Source of the DNA: an uncultured Bacteroidia bacterium
GTDB taxonomy: Bacteria > Bacteroidota > Bacteroidia > Bacteroidales > UBA932
Direction: 5' to 3'
Assembly: GCA_902779785.1 (NCBI GenBank)
Contig: CACZDC010000002.1
Span: 47,263-111,262, forward strand
Length of the DNA: 64,000 bases
Shown: positions 7,263 to 16,481 of the stretch, piece by piece
How positions within the stretch are numbered: the first letter of the stretch is position 1
Layout: each line of letters starts with the position of its first letter
Program-made: the position numbers and the translations under genes
Notes under the pieces: model-generated
What the model saw: the letters and a program-made list of their open reading frames with translations, nothing else
The model's database searches: none
What the model was told of the DNA's origin: nothing

Positions 7263-10200
7263 ATGAACATTCTGAAAAGAGTATTAATTATTGTTGCGGC
7301 TCTTCTTCTGCCGTCTTTGGGCTTGCTTGCACAGGTCTCGGTCGGCGGAACTGTCGTGGATGAAGGCGGAAAAGCCTTGCCCGGAGCGACGGTTTCGGTA
7401 GAAGGGACTGCAACAGGAGCGGTGACCGCCGCAGACGGCAGTTTTACGCTTAAAGTGCCGGGAGAAGACGCAATCCTTCTCTTTGAGTCCCTGGGCTACA
7501 AGAGTGTCAAGATGAAAGTCGGGAAACTCCGCCACTTTAACGTGACGCTCGAGGAAGATGCCACCTATCTTGAAGAAGTCGTCGTAATCGGTTTCGGCGA
7601 GCAGAAAAAAGCCGACTTGACAGGCTCGGTTGCTACGGTCAATATGGGCGATATAGAAAATGCGCCCAGCCTTGCCGTTGACCAGGCAATGCAGGGAAGG
7701 ATTGCCGGAGCCGACATCGTCAGCGTCTCCGGAGACCCGACGGAAGGCACTTCCATCCGTATCCGCGGCTCCCGTTCAATTACGGCAGGCAACGAGCCCT
7801 TGATAGTGGTGGACGGAGTCATAAACGCCGTACAGGACCTCTCCGACCTGAATTCTGCGGACATCGAGTCCATTTCTGTCCTGAAGGATGCGTCTTCTAC
7901 CGCCATCTATGGCGCGCAGGGTGCCAACGGCGTCATTATCGTGACCACCAAGGCCGGTTCTCCCGTCCAGAGCAAGGCAAATGTGACGCTGACCGCCAAG
8001 CTCGGTTTTGCCTCCCTTGCACGCGGCCTGGACCTGATGAACGCCCGGGAATTCGCTACCTATAATAACGACCGGATTGACTTTTCCAAGTCGAATACCG
8101 GTATGGTTTATCCTGCGACTCCGAGCTACAATCAGAAGTATGCCGACCCCGAAGCGCTTGGAGAAGGAACCGACTGGCTCAAGGCCATTACCCGCACGGC
8201 TCCCTTCCAGGAGTACGGCCTTTCGGTCAGCGGCAACAGCAAGCAGACCAATTACTTCTCCTCTCTTGCCTATGCCGATGACGAAGGTATTGTGAAAGAC
8301 TCCGGCAACCAGAGGACGAGTTTCCGTTTCAATATAGGCCATAAGTTCAACAAGTGGCTGAAAGTCAATTATAACGTCAATGTCCTCTATCGTTTCGCCA
8401 GGAACAATAAGGCAAATATCGGTGGCACTGGAGTGTGGTCCGGTGCAGTCTATATCTCTCCTGTGCTTGACATCGACAGTGAGATAAACGATCTCTACAA
8501 TTATGGCCAAGGTTCGCCCTTCAACAATCCGTTTATCACTATAATGCAGTCGATCAACCAGCGTAAGACCTTCTCAAATACACATACGCTTGCCATTGAC
8601 CTGACTCCCGTCAAGGGTCTGACCATAAAGAGCCGCAACACCTATTATCGTTACGACACTCATCTTTACAAATACTCGCCGGGAACCCTGCCTGTAAGGC
8701 GTCTCGCATCGACCGGGGGAGAGGCTACCCGCCAGGAATCTTCGATCTCCCAGTTGAATACCGATAACACCGTTACCTACAAAACTGATATCAAGCGAGT
8801 CCATCATCTGGATGTAATGGCCGGTATGTCAATGTATTATAAGGCGAATGACTATCATCAGATGATAGGCAAGGGGATGCTTGTGGACGATCTGACCTGG
8901 AATGACTTTGCGGCAATCGGAGACAAAGACAACTACAATATTTCTTCCCACGAGCAGACCGTCAAGAGAATGTCCTTTATGGGGCGGCTGAACTATAATT
9001 ACAAGCAGCGCTATTATCTGACCTTCACCTTCCGCGAGGATGCCTCGTCCAACTTTGCCGAAAACAACAAGTGGGGCTTCTTCCCCTCGGCTGCCGTAAA
9101 ATGGAATCTTGCCAATGAGCCCTGGCTCAAGCGTACACGATTATTCCAGGATTTGTCCCTGAGGCTCAGCGCAGGACGCACCGGTAACGATGCCATAGCG
9201 CCATACAGTTCGCTCCAGCGGCTCTCATCCTCAACCTCCGGATATCTCATAGGCGACGGTCAGGCTACATATTACTATCCTTCGCGCCTGGACAGCCCGG
9301 ATCTGACCTGGGAGAAGACCAACCTGTACAATGCCGCCCTGGATATGTCTGTGTTCAAGGGCAGGCTGAAACTGACAGCTGAAGGCTATCTTTCCTATAC
9401 GAAAGACCTCCTTCTCGAGGTCCAGAAGCCACAGCAGACCGGATATAGCAAATATACCCAGAACCTTGGCCGGACATCCAACAGGGGAGTGGAACTGACT
9501 CTTTCGACCAAGAATATCGTCAGCCGGAAGTTCTCTTGGACAAGTGATTTCACGATTTCCCACAACCGTCAGATGGTAGAGGATATCGGCGGGGAGAGCG
9601 AGGTCGTGGCAATGAAGGACCAGAAGGGATATATGATCTATGGCTACAAGGCCGGCTATCCGCTGAACTCTCTCTGGGGCCTGGAATATGGCGGAGTATG
9701 GCATAATTCCCAGGAAGTCGCCGACAATGACATTACTCACCAGTATGTCGACTATTACGCCAAGCCATACAAGAGCGGCCGTCCCAGATATGTCGATCAG
9801 AACCACGATGGAATCCTTGACAATCAGGATATTACCTATCTCGGTAATGCCGATCCGATTGTCTATGGCGGCCTGCAGAACAATTTCCATATCTATGGAT
9901 TCAACCTTGGGGTTTATTTCGCCTACTCGATCGGCGGAAGTATCTACAACTACTCCGAATTCTTTATGGCAGGCACCTACTGTTCCAACCAGTACCGCTA
10001 TATGCTGAATGCCTGGCATCCTTACCGGAATCCGGAATCAGACTTTCCTGCGGCCGGTGCCAGCGGTTCCAGTATGCTTCCGAGTGATTTTATGGTCCAC
10101 GACGCTTCCTTCCTGCGACTTAAAACACTGAGCCTTTCCTATACCTTCGACCTCAAGAAGAAGATAAAATGGGCAAAGAGCCTGCAAGTCGGAGTCAGCG

Positions 10201-10352
10201 CCGACAACCTCTTCCTTTGGACCAATTACAACGGCTTCGACCCGGATGTGTCCACAAAGGTCGAGGACCAGGAATCCACAATCCGGCGGGCTGATATCGG
10301 AGCTTATCCGAGGCCTCGCAAAATCATCGGTATGTTACAACTTAAATTCTAA
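7263..10352 (+). CDS. susC: SusC/RagA-family TonB-linked outer-membrane transporter (locus 1)
   Basis: I place the start at ATG 7263 (MNILKRVLIIVAALLLPSLG), giving a signal peptide and 1029 residues; the frame is open further upstream but would include promoter DNA. Order: signal peptide, carboxypeptidase-D-like CNA-B domain (~25-105, 'VSVGGTVVDEGGKALPGATV'), TonB plug with 'EEVVVIGFG', 'LIVVDGV' and 'SISVLKDASSTAIYGAQGANG', then the beta-barrel ending in 'IIGMLQLKF'. SusC-type proteins import oligomers across the outer membrane using TonB energy, with the SusD partner as a lid. The susD start overlaps this stop by one base. The substrate is unknown; neighbouring EEP enzymes and glycosidases suggest a phosphate-bearing glycan or nucleic acid. 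Confidence 0.97.
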   Translation: MNILKRVLIIVAALLLPSLGLLAQVSVGGTVVDEGGKALPGATVSVEGTATGAVTAADGSFTLKVPGEDAILLFESLGYKSVKMKVGKLRHFNVTLEEDATYLEEVVVIGFGEQKKADLTGSVATVNMGDIENAPSLAVDQAMQGRIAGADIVSVSGDPTEGTSIRIRGSRSITAGNEPLIVVDGVINAVQDLSDLNSADIESISVLKDASSTAIYGAQGANGVIIVTTKAGSPVQSKANVTLTAKLGFASLARGLDLMNAREFATYNNDRIDFSKSNTGMVYPATPSYNQKYADPEALGEGTDWLKAITRTAPFQEYGLSVSGNSKQTNYFSSLAYADDEGIVKDSGNQRTSFRFNIGHKFNKWLKVNYNVNVLYRFARNNKANIGGTGVWSGAVYISPVLDIDSEINDLYNYGQGSPFNNPFITIMQSINQRKTFSNTHTLAIDLTPVKGLTIKSRNTYYRYDTHLYKYSPGTLPVRRLASTGGEATRQESSISQLNTDNTVTYKTDIKRVHHLDVMAGMSMYYKANDYHQMIGKGMLVDDLTWNDFAAIGDKDNYNISSHEQTVKRMSFMGRLNYNYKQRYYLTFTFREDASSNFAENNKWGFFPSAAVKWNLANEPWLKRTRLFQDLSLRLSAGRTGNDAIAPYSSLQRLSSSTSGYLIGDGQATYYYPSRLDSPDLTWEKTNLYNAALDMSVFKGRLKLTAEGYLSYTKDLLLEVQKPQQTGYSKYTQNLGRTSNRGVELTLSTKNIVSRKFSWTSDFTISHNRQMVEDIGGESEVVAMKDQKGYMIYGYKAGYPLNSLWGLEYGGVWHNSQEVADNDITHQYVDYYAKPYKSGRPRYVDQNHDGILDNQDITYLGNADPIVYGGLQNNFHIYGFNLGVYFAYSIGGSIYNYSEFFMAGTYCSNQYRYMLNAWHPYRNPESDFPAAGASGSSMLPSDFMVHDASFLRLKTLSLSYTFDLKKKIKWAKSLQVGVSADNLFLWTNYNGFDPDVSTKVEDQESTIRRADIGAYPRPRKIIGMLQLKF

Positions 10353-11932
10353 TGGCCGTGAAAAAGAGAATACTTTACCTTGCAATCGTGGCCGTAGCGG
10401 CCGTGTCTTGTGATTTCCTGAAGGAAGACCCCGGCTCTTTCGTGGACCGGGAAGGCTACTATAAGACTGAAGCCCAGTGCCGCAGTGCCGTGAACTCCTG
10501 CTACGAAGGCCTGAGAACCATCTATACAACAAGTCTATTCACTATCGTTGAGGGCAATACCGACCTGGTGGTTGTCCCGTCTGTGTCCGACGTGAACGCA
10601 ATAATGGACATCAATCCCAGCCAGTGCAACATCTCGAAGACTGTCTGGAGCGCTTGCTACAAGGCTGTGATGTACTGCAACGCTGCGATATCCGGAATAG
10701 AAAAATCGACCACCATCGACGATGCTCTGAAAAAAGACCTCCTTGCCGAGGCGAAGACAATGCGGGCCTACTGGTATTATATGCTCACCTCTTTCTTCGG
10801 GGATGTTCCTTTCTATACAGACGATGTGGTGGATCAGGCGACTATGGACCGCATCGGCCATCTCGGCCGGATGGACGCTGTCCAGACAAGGGCCGCTCTT
10901 ATCGCTGAACTTCGGGATTGCTACAGTTATGGAACTGACTCGGAAAGCGGGGCTGAGGTTTATACCGGGGCCTTGAAAGAGGAAAGGGCCTGCAATCTTG
11001 AAAAGGGCCGTGCCGGATGGGCAATGGGCCTGATGCTGATCGGGAAGATGGCGCTTTGGAATGCCTGTACGGACAAGGGTGACAGCGAGGACTGGTACCA
11101 GTTGGCCATCGATGCTCTGGAGCATCTGGTGCCGGTGTACGGCCCGCTGTCGCAGTACCCGCTCAGCGAACTGTACTTCAGCGTCAAGGATACTCCGGAG
11201 CGTATTTTCGAGATACGTCACACCTATTCGCAAGGCACATTGTCTTATGCCGGGAATCTGGCCCAGAACTGTATGCCATCTTACAGCTCAAAGACCGACC
11301 TGTATGACGGAGTGTCGATCCCTTGGCTGGGGACGGAAGCGAAAGTCGGGACCTGCAACCGTCCGACCTCATATTTCTTCTCTTTCCTACAGCCCGATAA
11401 CGGAAAGGATCTCCGCACGGATATCAACCAGGGGCGACGCTGGGAAAAGACTAATTTCAAGAATGGTTTGGCAAATCCCTGGATGGGCCCGAAATTCTGG
11501 TGCCCGTATATGAAAACTACCTATGATTCAAATAATTATCCGGTTTTCCGTTATGCCGACGCCCTCCTGATGCTCGCCGAGTGCTACTGCGCAAAGCAAG
11601 ACCAGGCCAATTACGAGAAATACCTGAATGAGGTCCGCTCCCGTGCCGGCCTTGCCGCGTATACAGTCTCGGACTGGGAGGAGGCTATGCAGGAAATAAG
11701 GGATGAACGGGCCAGGGAACTTTTCGGAGAGTTCCAGCGCAAGTTCGACCTGGTCCGCTGGGGTATCTGGTACACCGCCGTCCGGGAATACTGGGAGCCT
11801 GAAATGAGGCGTAAGAAAATAGAGAATACCCACGCTCTGCCTTGCCATCGTTATATGCCCATTCCGATTGAGCAGGTGGTCAATTCAGGCTATGCCCTGG
11901 ACAATAAAGAATACAATGCTTATGGACTCTAG
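10352..11932 (+). CDS. susD: SusD/RagB-family surface substrate-binding lipoprotein (locus 1)
   Basis: The 526-residue protein has a signal peptide with lipobox 'AVAAVSC' and the SusD hallmarks: 'YKTEAQCRSAVNSCYEGL' near the N-terminus, 'YYMLTSFFGDVPFY', 'YADALLMLAECY', 'NEVRSRAGL' and 'EIRDERARELFGE' followed by 'FDLVRWG'. It binds substrate at the cell surface and closes the SusC barrel. TPR-like helices make up the scaffold. The start ATG shares its A with the TAA of susC, and the stop overlaps the next gene by 11 bases, which points to translational coupling. Paralogous to the protein at 50269, with many shared motifs but clearly diverged. Confidence 0.97.
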   Translation: MAVKKRILYLAIVAVAAVSCDFLKEDPGSFVDREGYYKTEAQCRSAVNSCYEGLRTIYTTSLFTIVEGNTDLVVVPSVSDVNAIMDINPSQCNISKTVWSACYKAVMYCNAAISGIEKSTTIDDALKKDLLAEAKTMRAYWYYMLTSFFGDVPFYTDDVVDQATMDRIGHLGRMDAVQTRAALIAELRDCYSYGTDSESGAEVYTGALKEERACNLEKGRAGWAMGLMLIGKMALWNACTDKGDSEDWYQLAIDALEHLVPVYGPLSQYPLSELYFSVKDTPERIFEIRHTYSQGTLSYAGNLAQNCMPSYSSKTDLYDGVSIPWLGTEAKVGTCNRPTSYFFSFLQPDNGKDLRTDINQGRRWEKTNFKNGLANPWMGPKFWCPYMKTTYDSNNYPVFRYADALLMLAECYCAKQDQANYEKYLNEVRSRAGLAAYTVSDWEEAMQEIRDERARELFGEFQRKFDLVRWGIWYTAVREYWEPEMRRKKIENTHALPCHRYMPIPIEQVVNSGYALDNKEYNAYGL

Positions 11933-12278
11933 ATTTATAAAGATATTTGCCATCTTGGCATTAATCCTGGGCGCAAGTGCCTGTTCCCAGCGATATGAGC
12001 TTCATCTTCCGCTTTCCCTCAACCGGGAGAAGATGGAATTCAATAAGGAAGGCGCTTCCTATTATGTCCTTGTCTATACGGACAATAACTGGACTGCCAG
12101 CCTGAGCGAGGAGGCTTCCTGGCTGGAACTTTCCCGCACGAGCGGAAGCGGCAACTCTCAGATTATGGTCACGGCCAAGTCCAATACGAGTGCGGAGAGG
12201 GAAGCCGTCCTGACAGTGGATGACGGAAGCGCGAGAAAAACAATGTTGATTACCCAGAAAACCGGGATAGAGGAATAG
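11922..12278 (+). CDS. Small BACON-type lipoprotein
   Basis: The ATG at 11922 (MDSRFIKIFAILALILG) gives 118 residues with lipobox 'LGASAC'; upstream in-frame codons lie inside susD and do not resemble a signal peptide. The mature part is a single BACON-like Ig fold: 'FNKEGASYYVLVYTDNNWTA', 'WLELSRTSGSG' and 'KTMLITQKTG'. BACON domains in SusCD loci are usually binding modules or spacers. It overlaps susD by 11 bases and is followed after 2 bases by the DUF5689 lipoprotein. Locus 2 has a two-domain counterpart at 51792 in the same position. Confidence 0.8.
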   Translation: MDSRFIKIFAILALILGASACSQRYELHLPLSLNREKMEFNKEGASYYVLVYTDNNWTASLSEEASWLELSRTSGSGNSQIMVTAKSNTSAEREAVLTVDDGSARKTMLITQKTGIEE

Positions 12279-12280
12279 CT

Positions 12281-14620
12281 ATGAAAAGAGTATTCATAAT
12301 TTTATTAGCGGCGCTTCTTGCCGTCGCCTGCGCAAAGGATCCCTTTGCCCGCAAGATTCACGAGGGCAGCGCCCTTGGTTATCCCGTAAAGCTGATAGAC
12401 CTGGAGTCAGCGGCCGGGGAAAAGATGGTTGCGGTCATTTCCAACAAGGAGTACTCGATTCGCAGTGACGCCGGATGGCTTTCCGTCCCGGGGTCAGCTC
12501 CTGCAGGCCGCGATGGCTTCCGTCTTGGCTACACGGAAAACAACTCACTTCCGAGAAAGGCTGAAGTCATCGTGTCCATAGATGAAACGAATCATAAGGA
12601 TACCCTGGTGGTCCGCCAGAAGAGCAAAGAGTCACCGCGGCTTAATGTCGCCACCAATGTGATAAGCCTCAAGGGTTCTGCCGGAGGACAGATCAGTGTC
12701 ACTCTGGATACTAATATCCCCGACGATAAGATCAGCCTTGACTATGAATGTGAAGGGAACTGGATCAGCAATATGAAGCTTTCCGGAGGCGTTCTTTCAT
12801 TCAGCTATGAAGCCAATCCGGAGGAGTTTGTACGTCGCGCTAGGGCAAGCCTGAGCTATACCGATATTTTTGAAAAGGAGTACAGGATTGATTTCCAGAT
12901 CAGCCAGAAGTCGTCTACCGATTCTTCCGGTGACGAACTTACTCTTCCGGAACTCTTCGCCCTTGCCGGTGAGGAGGGTTATCTGATTACCAAAGACGTT
13001 GTGACAGAGGGAATTGTAGTAAGTAATAAAGAATCCGGCAACTGCGGCGAGCCTCGCCAGACAGGCCTGACTTCAATAGACTACGATCCCGCTTTCAGCA
13101 CCGTTTATCTGGAGGCCCTGGACGGCTCTGTCGGCATTATGCTGAAAATGGATTCTCCTGAGGACAATGCCTTCGAGCAGGGCGACAAGGTGAAATGGTC
13201 CCTCAGGGGCGCGACTTTGTATAAGTCGAAAGTCGTTGATGCCCAGACCGATCCTGTCTATTATTACCTTACCGGAGTCAAGGGGAATATGGCCATAGAG
13301 AACGAGCATCTTGGTCGCGAAGGAATCCCGGTAAAGGAGAAATATATCGGCGGCCTGACGGATGAGGATATCTTTACTTACGTGACCATCAAGGACTGCG
13401 AACTGCCGGTGAGAAAGGGTTCCCTTACTCCCGTAAGCGAGAAATTCACTATGGCCGGAGGTTCGGACAAGGTCACCAAGTTCGCCATCCTGCTCCACGA
13501 CATTACCGGCGCTTCGATGTATCTCTATACCAATATGACCTGTCCATATCGCCGTGACGGCTCTATGCTTCCCCAGGGAAGCGGAAGGATGAGCGGCGTC
13601 GTGGTCCACGAGAGCTATCCTCGCTTCAATTATCTAGGCAGCATAGGCCGTTACCAGCTCAGGCATACCTCCAAAAATGATTTTGATATGGCCGAGAAGA
13701 TGGAGGATGGTTCATTCTCCGCGATTATCTGCGAATGGCGATATATAACGGCCAAGAATCTTGAGCAGTATCCCGCCACCGACGGCGACAAGTCCGCCTA
13801 CTTTACCTACAGCTTCGTTTATCCTTATTCGGGTGGTTATCTCGAAGACGGCAGGGCGGGGAAACTCCCGATAATCAAGGCTTCAGACTGGTCGTATATC
13901 GGGCCTGCCGGTATGAATTCCACAGGTCATAATGCCGGCCTCGGAGTAATTTTGTCCGACGGTCAGGACTGGATGAGTCCATACTGGAGCGGAGCCGGAG
14001 CGGAATACGCCGAGAAGATAAATGCCAACGGCTACGGGGAAGTCCCCACCGATGCCGGCTCGGCGTGGAGCACTAACCTTACGGCAAGAAACGGTGACCC
14101 CCAGTACACCACTTTCGTGTTCTCGACCAAGGGAATCACCAGTTCCAAGATGAGTATGCAGATATCGTCGATGAACCGTTTCTACAGCAGTACGCAGAAT
14201 ATCAGCGGCATCCCTTATTATCTGGAAGGTCCGCGCTACTGGTGGGTAGAGTATTCCCTTGACAACAGCAGCTGGACTAAGCTCGCTAAATATGCCCTTC
14301 CGGAACTCTGTCAGGAAACTCCGGTCACCCAGCCTTGGCAGACGCCTGGCTTTATGAGCGTGAACGTCGCCCTTCCGGCATCGATCCTGCTTGACAAGGA
14401 GACTGTCTATGTGCGTCTTATCCCTGACGAGGGGCTTCAGACCGGCAGCCAGACCGAATACCTTGAGCCGTCGATAAAGTATCCCAATTCCGGTTCATTC
14501 CCGACTTCCTGGAACTATATCGGCTTCCGTTACAATAAAGTCGATGCTCCCGCGACGGAGTTCGGCGGCGATGGCGGAAGCGACATCGATCCAGTTAATC
14601 CCGTTCAATATACTTGGTAG
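12281..14620 (+). CDS. BACON-DUF5689 surface lipoprotein (locus 1)
   Basis: The 779 residues begin with a signal peptide and lipobox 'LAVAC'. Two BACON-like domains (~25-115 and ~118-212) are followed by a DUF5689 domain (~225-460) with 'TLPELFALAG', 'TEGIVVSNKESGN' and 'VYLEALDGSVGIMLKM', then a C-terminal beta-rich domain (~480-765) ending in 'WNYIGFRYNK'. DUF5689 is an OB-fold-like module often seen near EEP nucleases in Bacteroidota; here it is probably a surface binding protein. It is a full-length paralogue of the protein at 52467 in locus 2, which shares the whole domain order, including the 'KGSLTPVSEKF' / 'KGPFTPINEGY' region. Confidence 0.78.
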   Translation: MKRVFIILLAALLAVACAKDPFARKIHEGSALGYPVKLIDLESAAGEKMVAVISNKEYSIRSDAGWLSVPGSAPAGRDGFRLGYTENNSLPRKAEVIVSIDETNHKDTLVVRQKSKESPRLNVATNVISLKGSAGGQISVTLDTNIPDDKISLDYECEGNWISNMKLSGGVLSFSYEANPEEFVRRARASLSYTDIFEKEYRIDFQISQKSSTDSSGDELTLPELFALAGEEGYLITKDVVTEGIVVSNKESGNCGEPRQTGLTSIDYDPAFSTVYLEALDGSVGIMLKMDSPEDNAFEQGDKVKWSLRGATLYKSKVVDAQTDPVYYYLTGVKGNMAIENEHLGREGIPVKEKYIGGLTDEDIFTYVTIKDCELPVRKGSLTPVSEKFTMAGGSDKVTKFAILLHDITGASMYLYTNMTCPYRRDGSMLPQGSGRMSGVVVHESYPRFNYLGSIGRYQLRHTSKNDFDMAEKMEDGSFSAIICEWRYITAKNLEQYPATDGDKSAYFTYSFVYPYSGGYLEDGRAGKLPIIKASDWSYIGPAGMNSTGHNAGLGVILSDGQDWMSPYWSGAGAEYAEKINANGYGEVPTDAGSAWSTNLTARNGDPQYTTFVFSTKGITSSKMSMQISSMNRFYSSTQNISGIPYYLEGPRYWWVEYSLDNSSWTKLAKYALPELCQETPVTQPWQTPGFMSVNVALPASILLDKETVYVRLIPDEGLQTGSQTEYLEPSIKYPNSGSFPTSWNYIGFRYNKVDAPATEFGGDGGSDIDPVNPVQYTW

Positions 14621-14624
14621 GCTT

Positions 14625-16478
14625 ATGAAAAAGTACTTTATAATAGCAATGGCCATAATTGCGGCCGCTTGTTCAAAGATATCGTCTTCGGAGCAGAAAG
14701 AAACCAAGATTCAACTGTGCTTTTCCGCCGAGGCTTCCGTCAGCAAGACCAGCCTCGGGGCGGACTGGAGCGTGAGCTGGGTCGAAGATGATCCTGTGTC
14801 CATCCTATGGAACGGAGGCCGGGCCGATACCAGGGCTAAGCTGAAAGACGGGAAAGCCTTTTTCAGCGCTGTAGTTGATGAAAAGGAGGAGTATTACGCA
14901 ATTTATCCTTCATCGATTCCTGCAACGGTCACCCCTGACGGAGAAATTGATTTCACAATTCCTTCAAGCCAGAGCGGCCGTTTCGAGGACTGCGCTGTTA
15001 TTACTGCAAAGACCAGCCGTAAGAGCCTGGATTTCGGACGCTTCAAAAGTGCAGTCGCGCTGGTGAGTTTTACAATCACAGGAGAGGATTATGGCTCAGT
15101 GGTCTTCACGGCTCCCGAGGTGGAAGCGGTAACGATTGCCACTCCTTCCGCCGGGAAATATTATTTCGCCCTTCCTGCCGGAGTGAGCCTCTCTTCCCTT
15201 AAATTCACCCTTGGAAGCAAGGGAACTGCCGAGGGCAAGAATCCCGTCACCCTTCAGGCAGGAGATATCCTCTGCATAGACAAGCCCCTGGAAGAGAATA
15301 TGGAGGTAATCGGTGATGTCCATATCAGTGATGTCTCCGCCTTGATTGCCCTGCTGAAAGACCCGGTAAAGCTTGGCTCACTGGACGGGCATACCATACA
15401 TATCGACGAAGGAACTTACGACCTCGGCTCTTCGGAAGAAGCCATTGAGTTGAAGCTGGACAGTCCTGTCAGCCTACGCCTTGCCGGCGTCGAGGGAAAG
15501 ACTATATTTACCACCTCGCTCGATGGTGACAAGGGCTGCATCCTGACAGCCAGTAAGAATGTCAGCCTCACTCTGGAAGGAATCCGCTTCACCGGCGCCT
15601 CGCACAACGGTACCGGCGGCGCCCTCTGCCTGACGGCCGGAGATCATTTAATCCGGAACTGCGAATTTATTGAAAATGAGTGTACGTCCACATCTTCGGA
15701 CCGCACCGGAGCCGGCATCTATGTCGGCGGCACGGCCTCGGCTGATATCAGGGGCTGCCTCTTTGAAGGAAACAAGGTCGCCGTCACCGGTGGCGGCGCC
15801 ATAGGCATTTACACTGAAAAAGTCTGCTCCATCGTGGATTGTACCTTCAATGGCAACAATCTCGGAAAGATAGGTAACGGCGGCGCCATCCTGCAGAAAA
15901 AGGCCGGGAATTATCTTTATGTCGTGGGCTGCCATTTTAAGGGAAATGCCTGTAAGACAAATGGATCCGATATCTTTTCTTCTGCCGGCGCAGGCCTCCT
16001 CCTATATGGCTGTGACTTTGCAGATCCCATCGGTGATTCGGCCGGAAACCTCGGCTGCGTAAGATCCAATGTGCCGCTTTTTGCCGGAAGCTGCACAATG
16101 ACCGCAGCCAAAGTCGGCGAGGCCAACGGCCTGCTGGCCATAGGAAAATCAAGCGATACGGAAAATGTAATCGTAGATAATATCATCCTTTGCAACGAGG
16201 GCAATGCCATCAGTTCGGCATTCACTTCCAGCAATACCTCTCTCCGTCGAACGCTAGTCTCTTATGGACACAACCTATATACCAAGGCTCCGAATATCGA
16301 TTTTAAAGGAGATGGCGTCTCCCTTGACAAGAGCGGAACAACTTTGTCGGAATACACTGCAAACGGTGCTCCGGAAGGCTATACCAGGGCTTCCGACGCT
16401 GAGAAAGAGGCGGCCCTCAATGCCGCTGTCGGCGGAAACGATTTTCTTTCCTGGCTTAAGACGAACAATCTGTTCTAA
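14625..16478 (+). CDS. Lipoprotein: fimbrillin-like domain plus beta-helix repeats
   Basis: The ATG at 14625 (MKKYFIIAMAIIAAAC) gives a clean lipoprotein signal; 617 residues. The N-terminal ~245 residues are fimbrillin-like ('WVEDDPVSILWNG', 'YYAIYPSS', 'PSSQSGRFED'). From ~260 there is a short parallel beta-helix with 'GGALCL', 'GAGIYVGG' and 'GGAIGIY' turns and Cys-rich strands. It looks like a shorter relative of the protein at 4363. It starts 4 bases after the DUF5689 gene and ends 3 bases before the tandem EEP gene. Probably a surface-exposed binding module; no catalytic residues recognised. Confidence 0.72.
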   Translation: MKKYFIIAMAIIAAACSKISSSEQKETKIQLCFSAEASVSKTSLGADWSVSWVEDDPVSILWNGGRADTRAKLKDGKAFFSAVVDEKEEYYAIYPSSIPATVTPDGEIDFTIPSSQSGRFEDCAVITAKTSRKSLDFGRFKSAVALVSFTITGEDYGSVVFTAPEVEAVTIATPSAGKYYFALPAGVSLSSLKFTLGSKGTAEGKNPVTLQAGDILCIDKPLEENMEVIGDVHISDVSALIALLKDPVKLGSLDGHTIHIDEGTYDLGSSEEAIELKLDSPVSLRLAGVEGKTIFTTSLDGDKGCILTASKNVSLTLEGIRFTGASHNGTGGALCLTAGDHLIRNCEFIENECTSTSSDRTGAGIYVGGTASADIRGCLFEGNKVAVTGGGAIGIYTEKVCSIVDCTFNGNNLGKIGNGGAILQKKAGNYLYVVGCHFKGNACKTNGSDIFSSAGAGLLLYGCDFADPIGDSAGNLGCVRSNVPLFAGSCTMTAAKVGEANGLLAIGKSSDTENVIVDNIILCNEGNAISSAFTSSNTSLRRTLVSYGHNLYTKAPNIDFKGDGVSLDKSGTTLSEYTANGAPEGYTRASDAEKEAALNAAVGGNDFLSWLKTNNLF

Positions 16479-16481
16479 AGG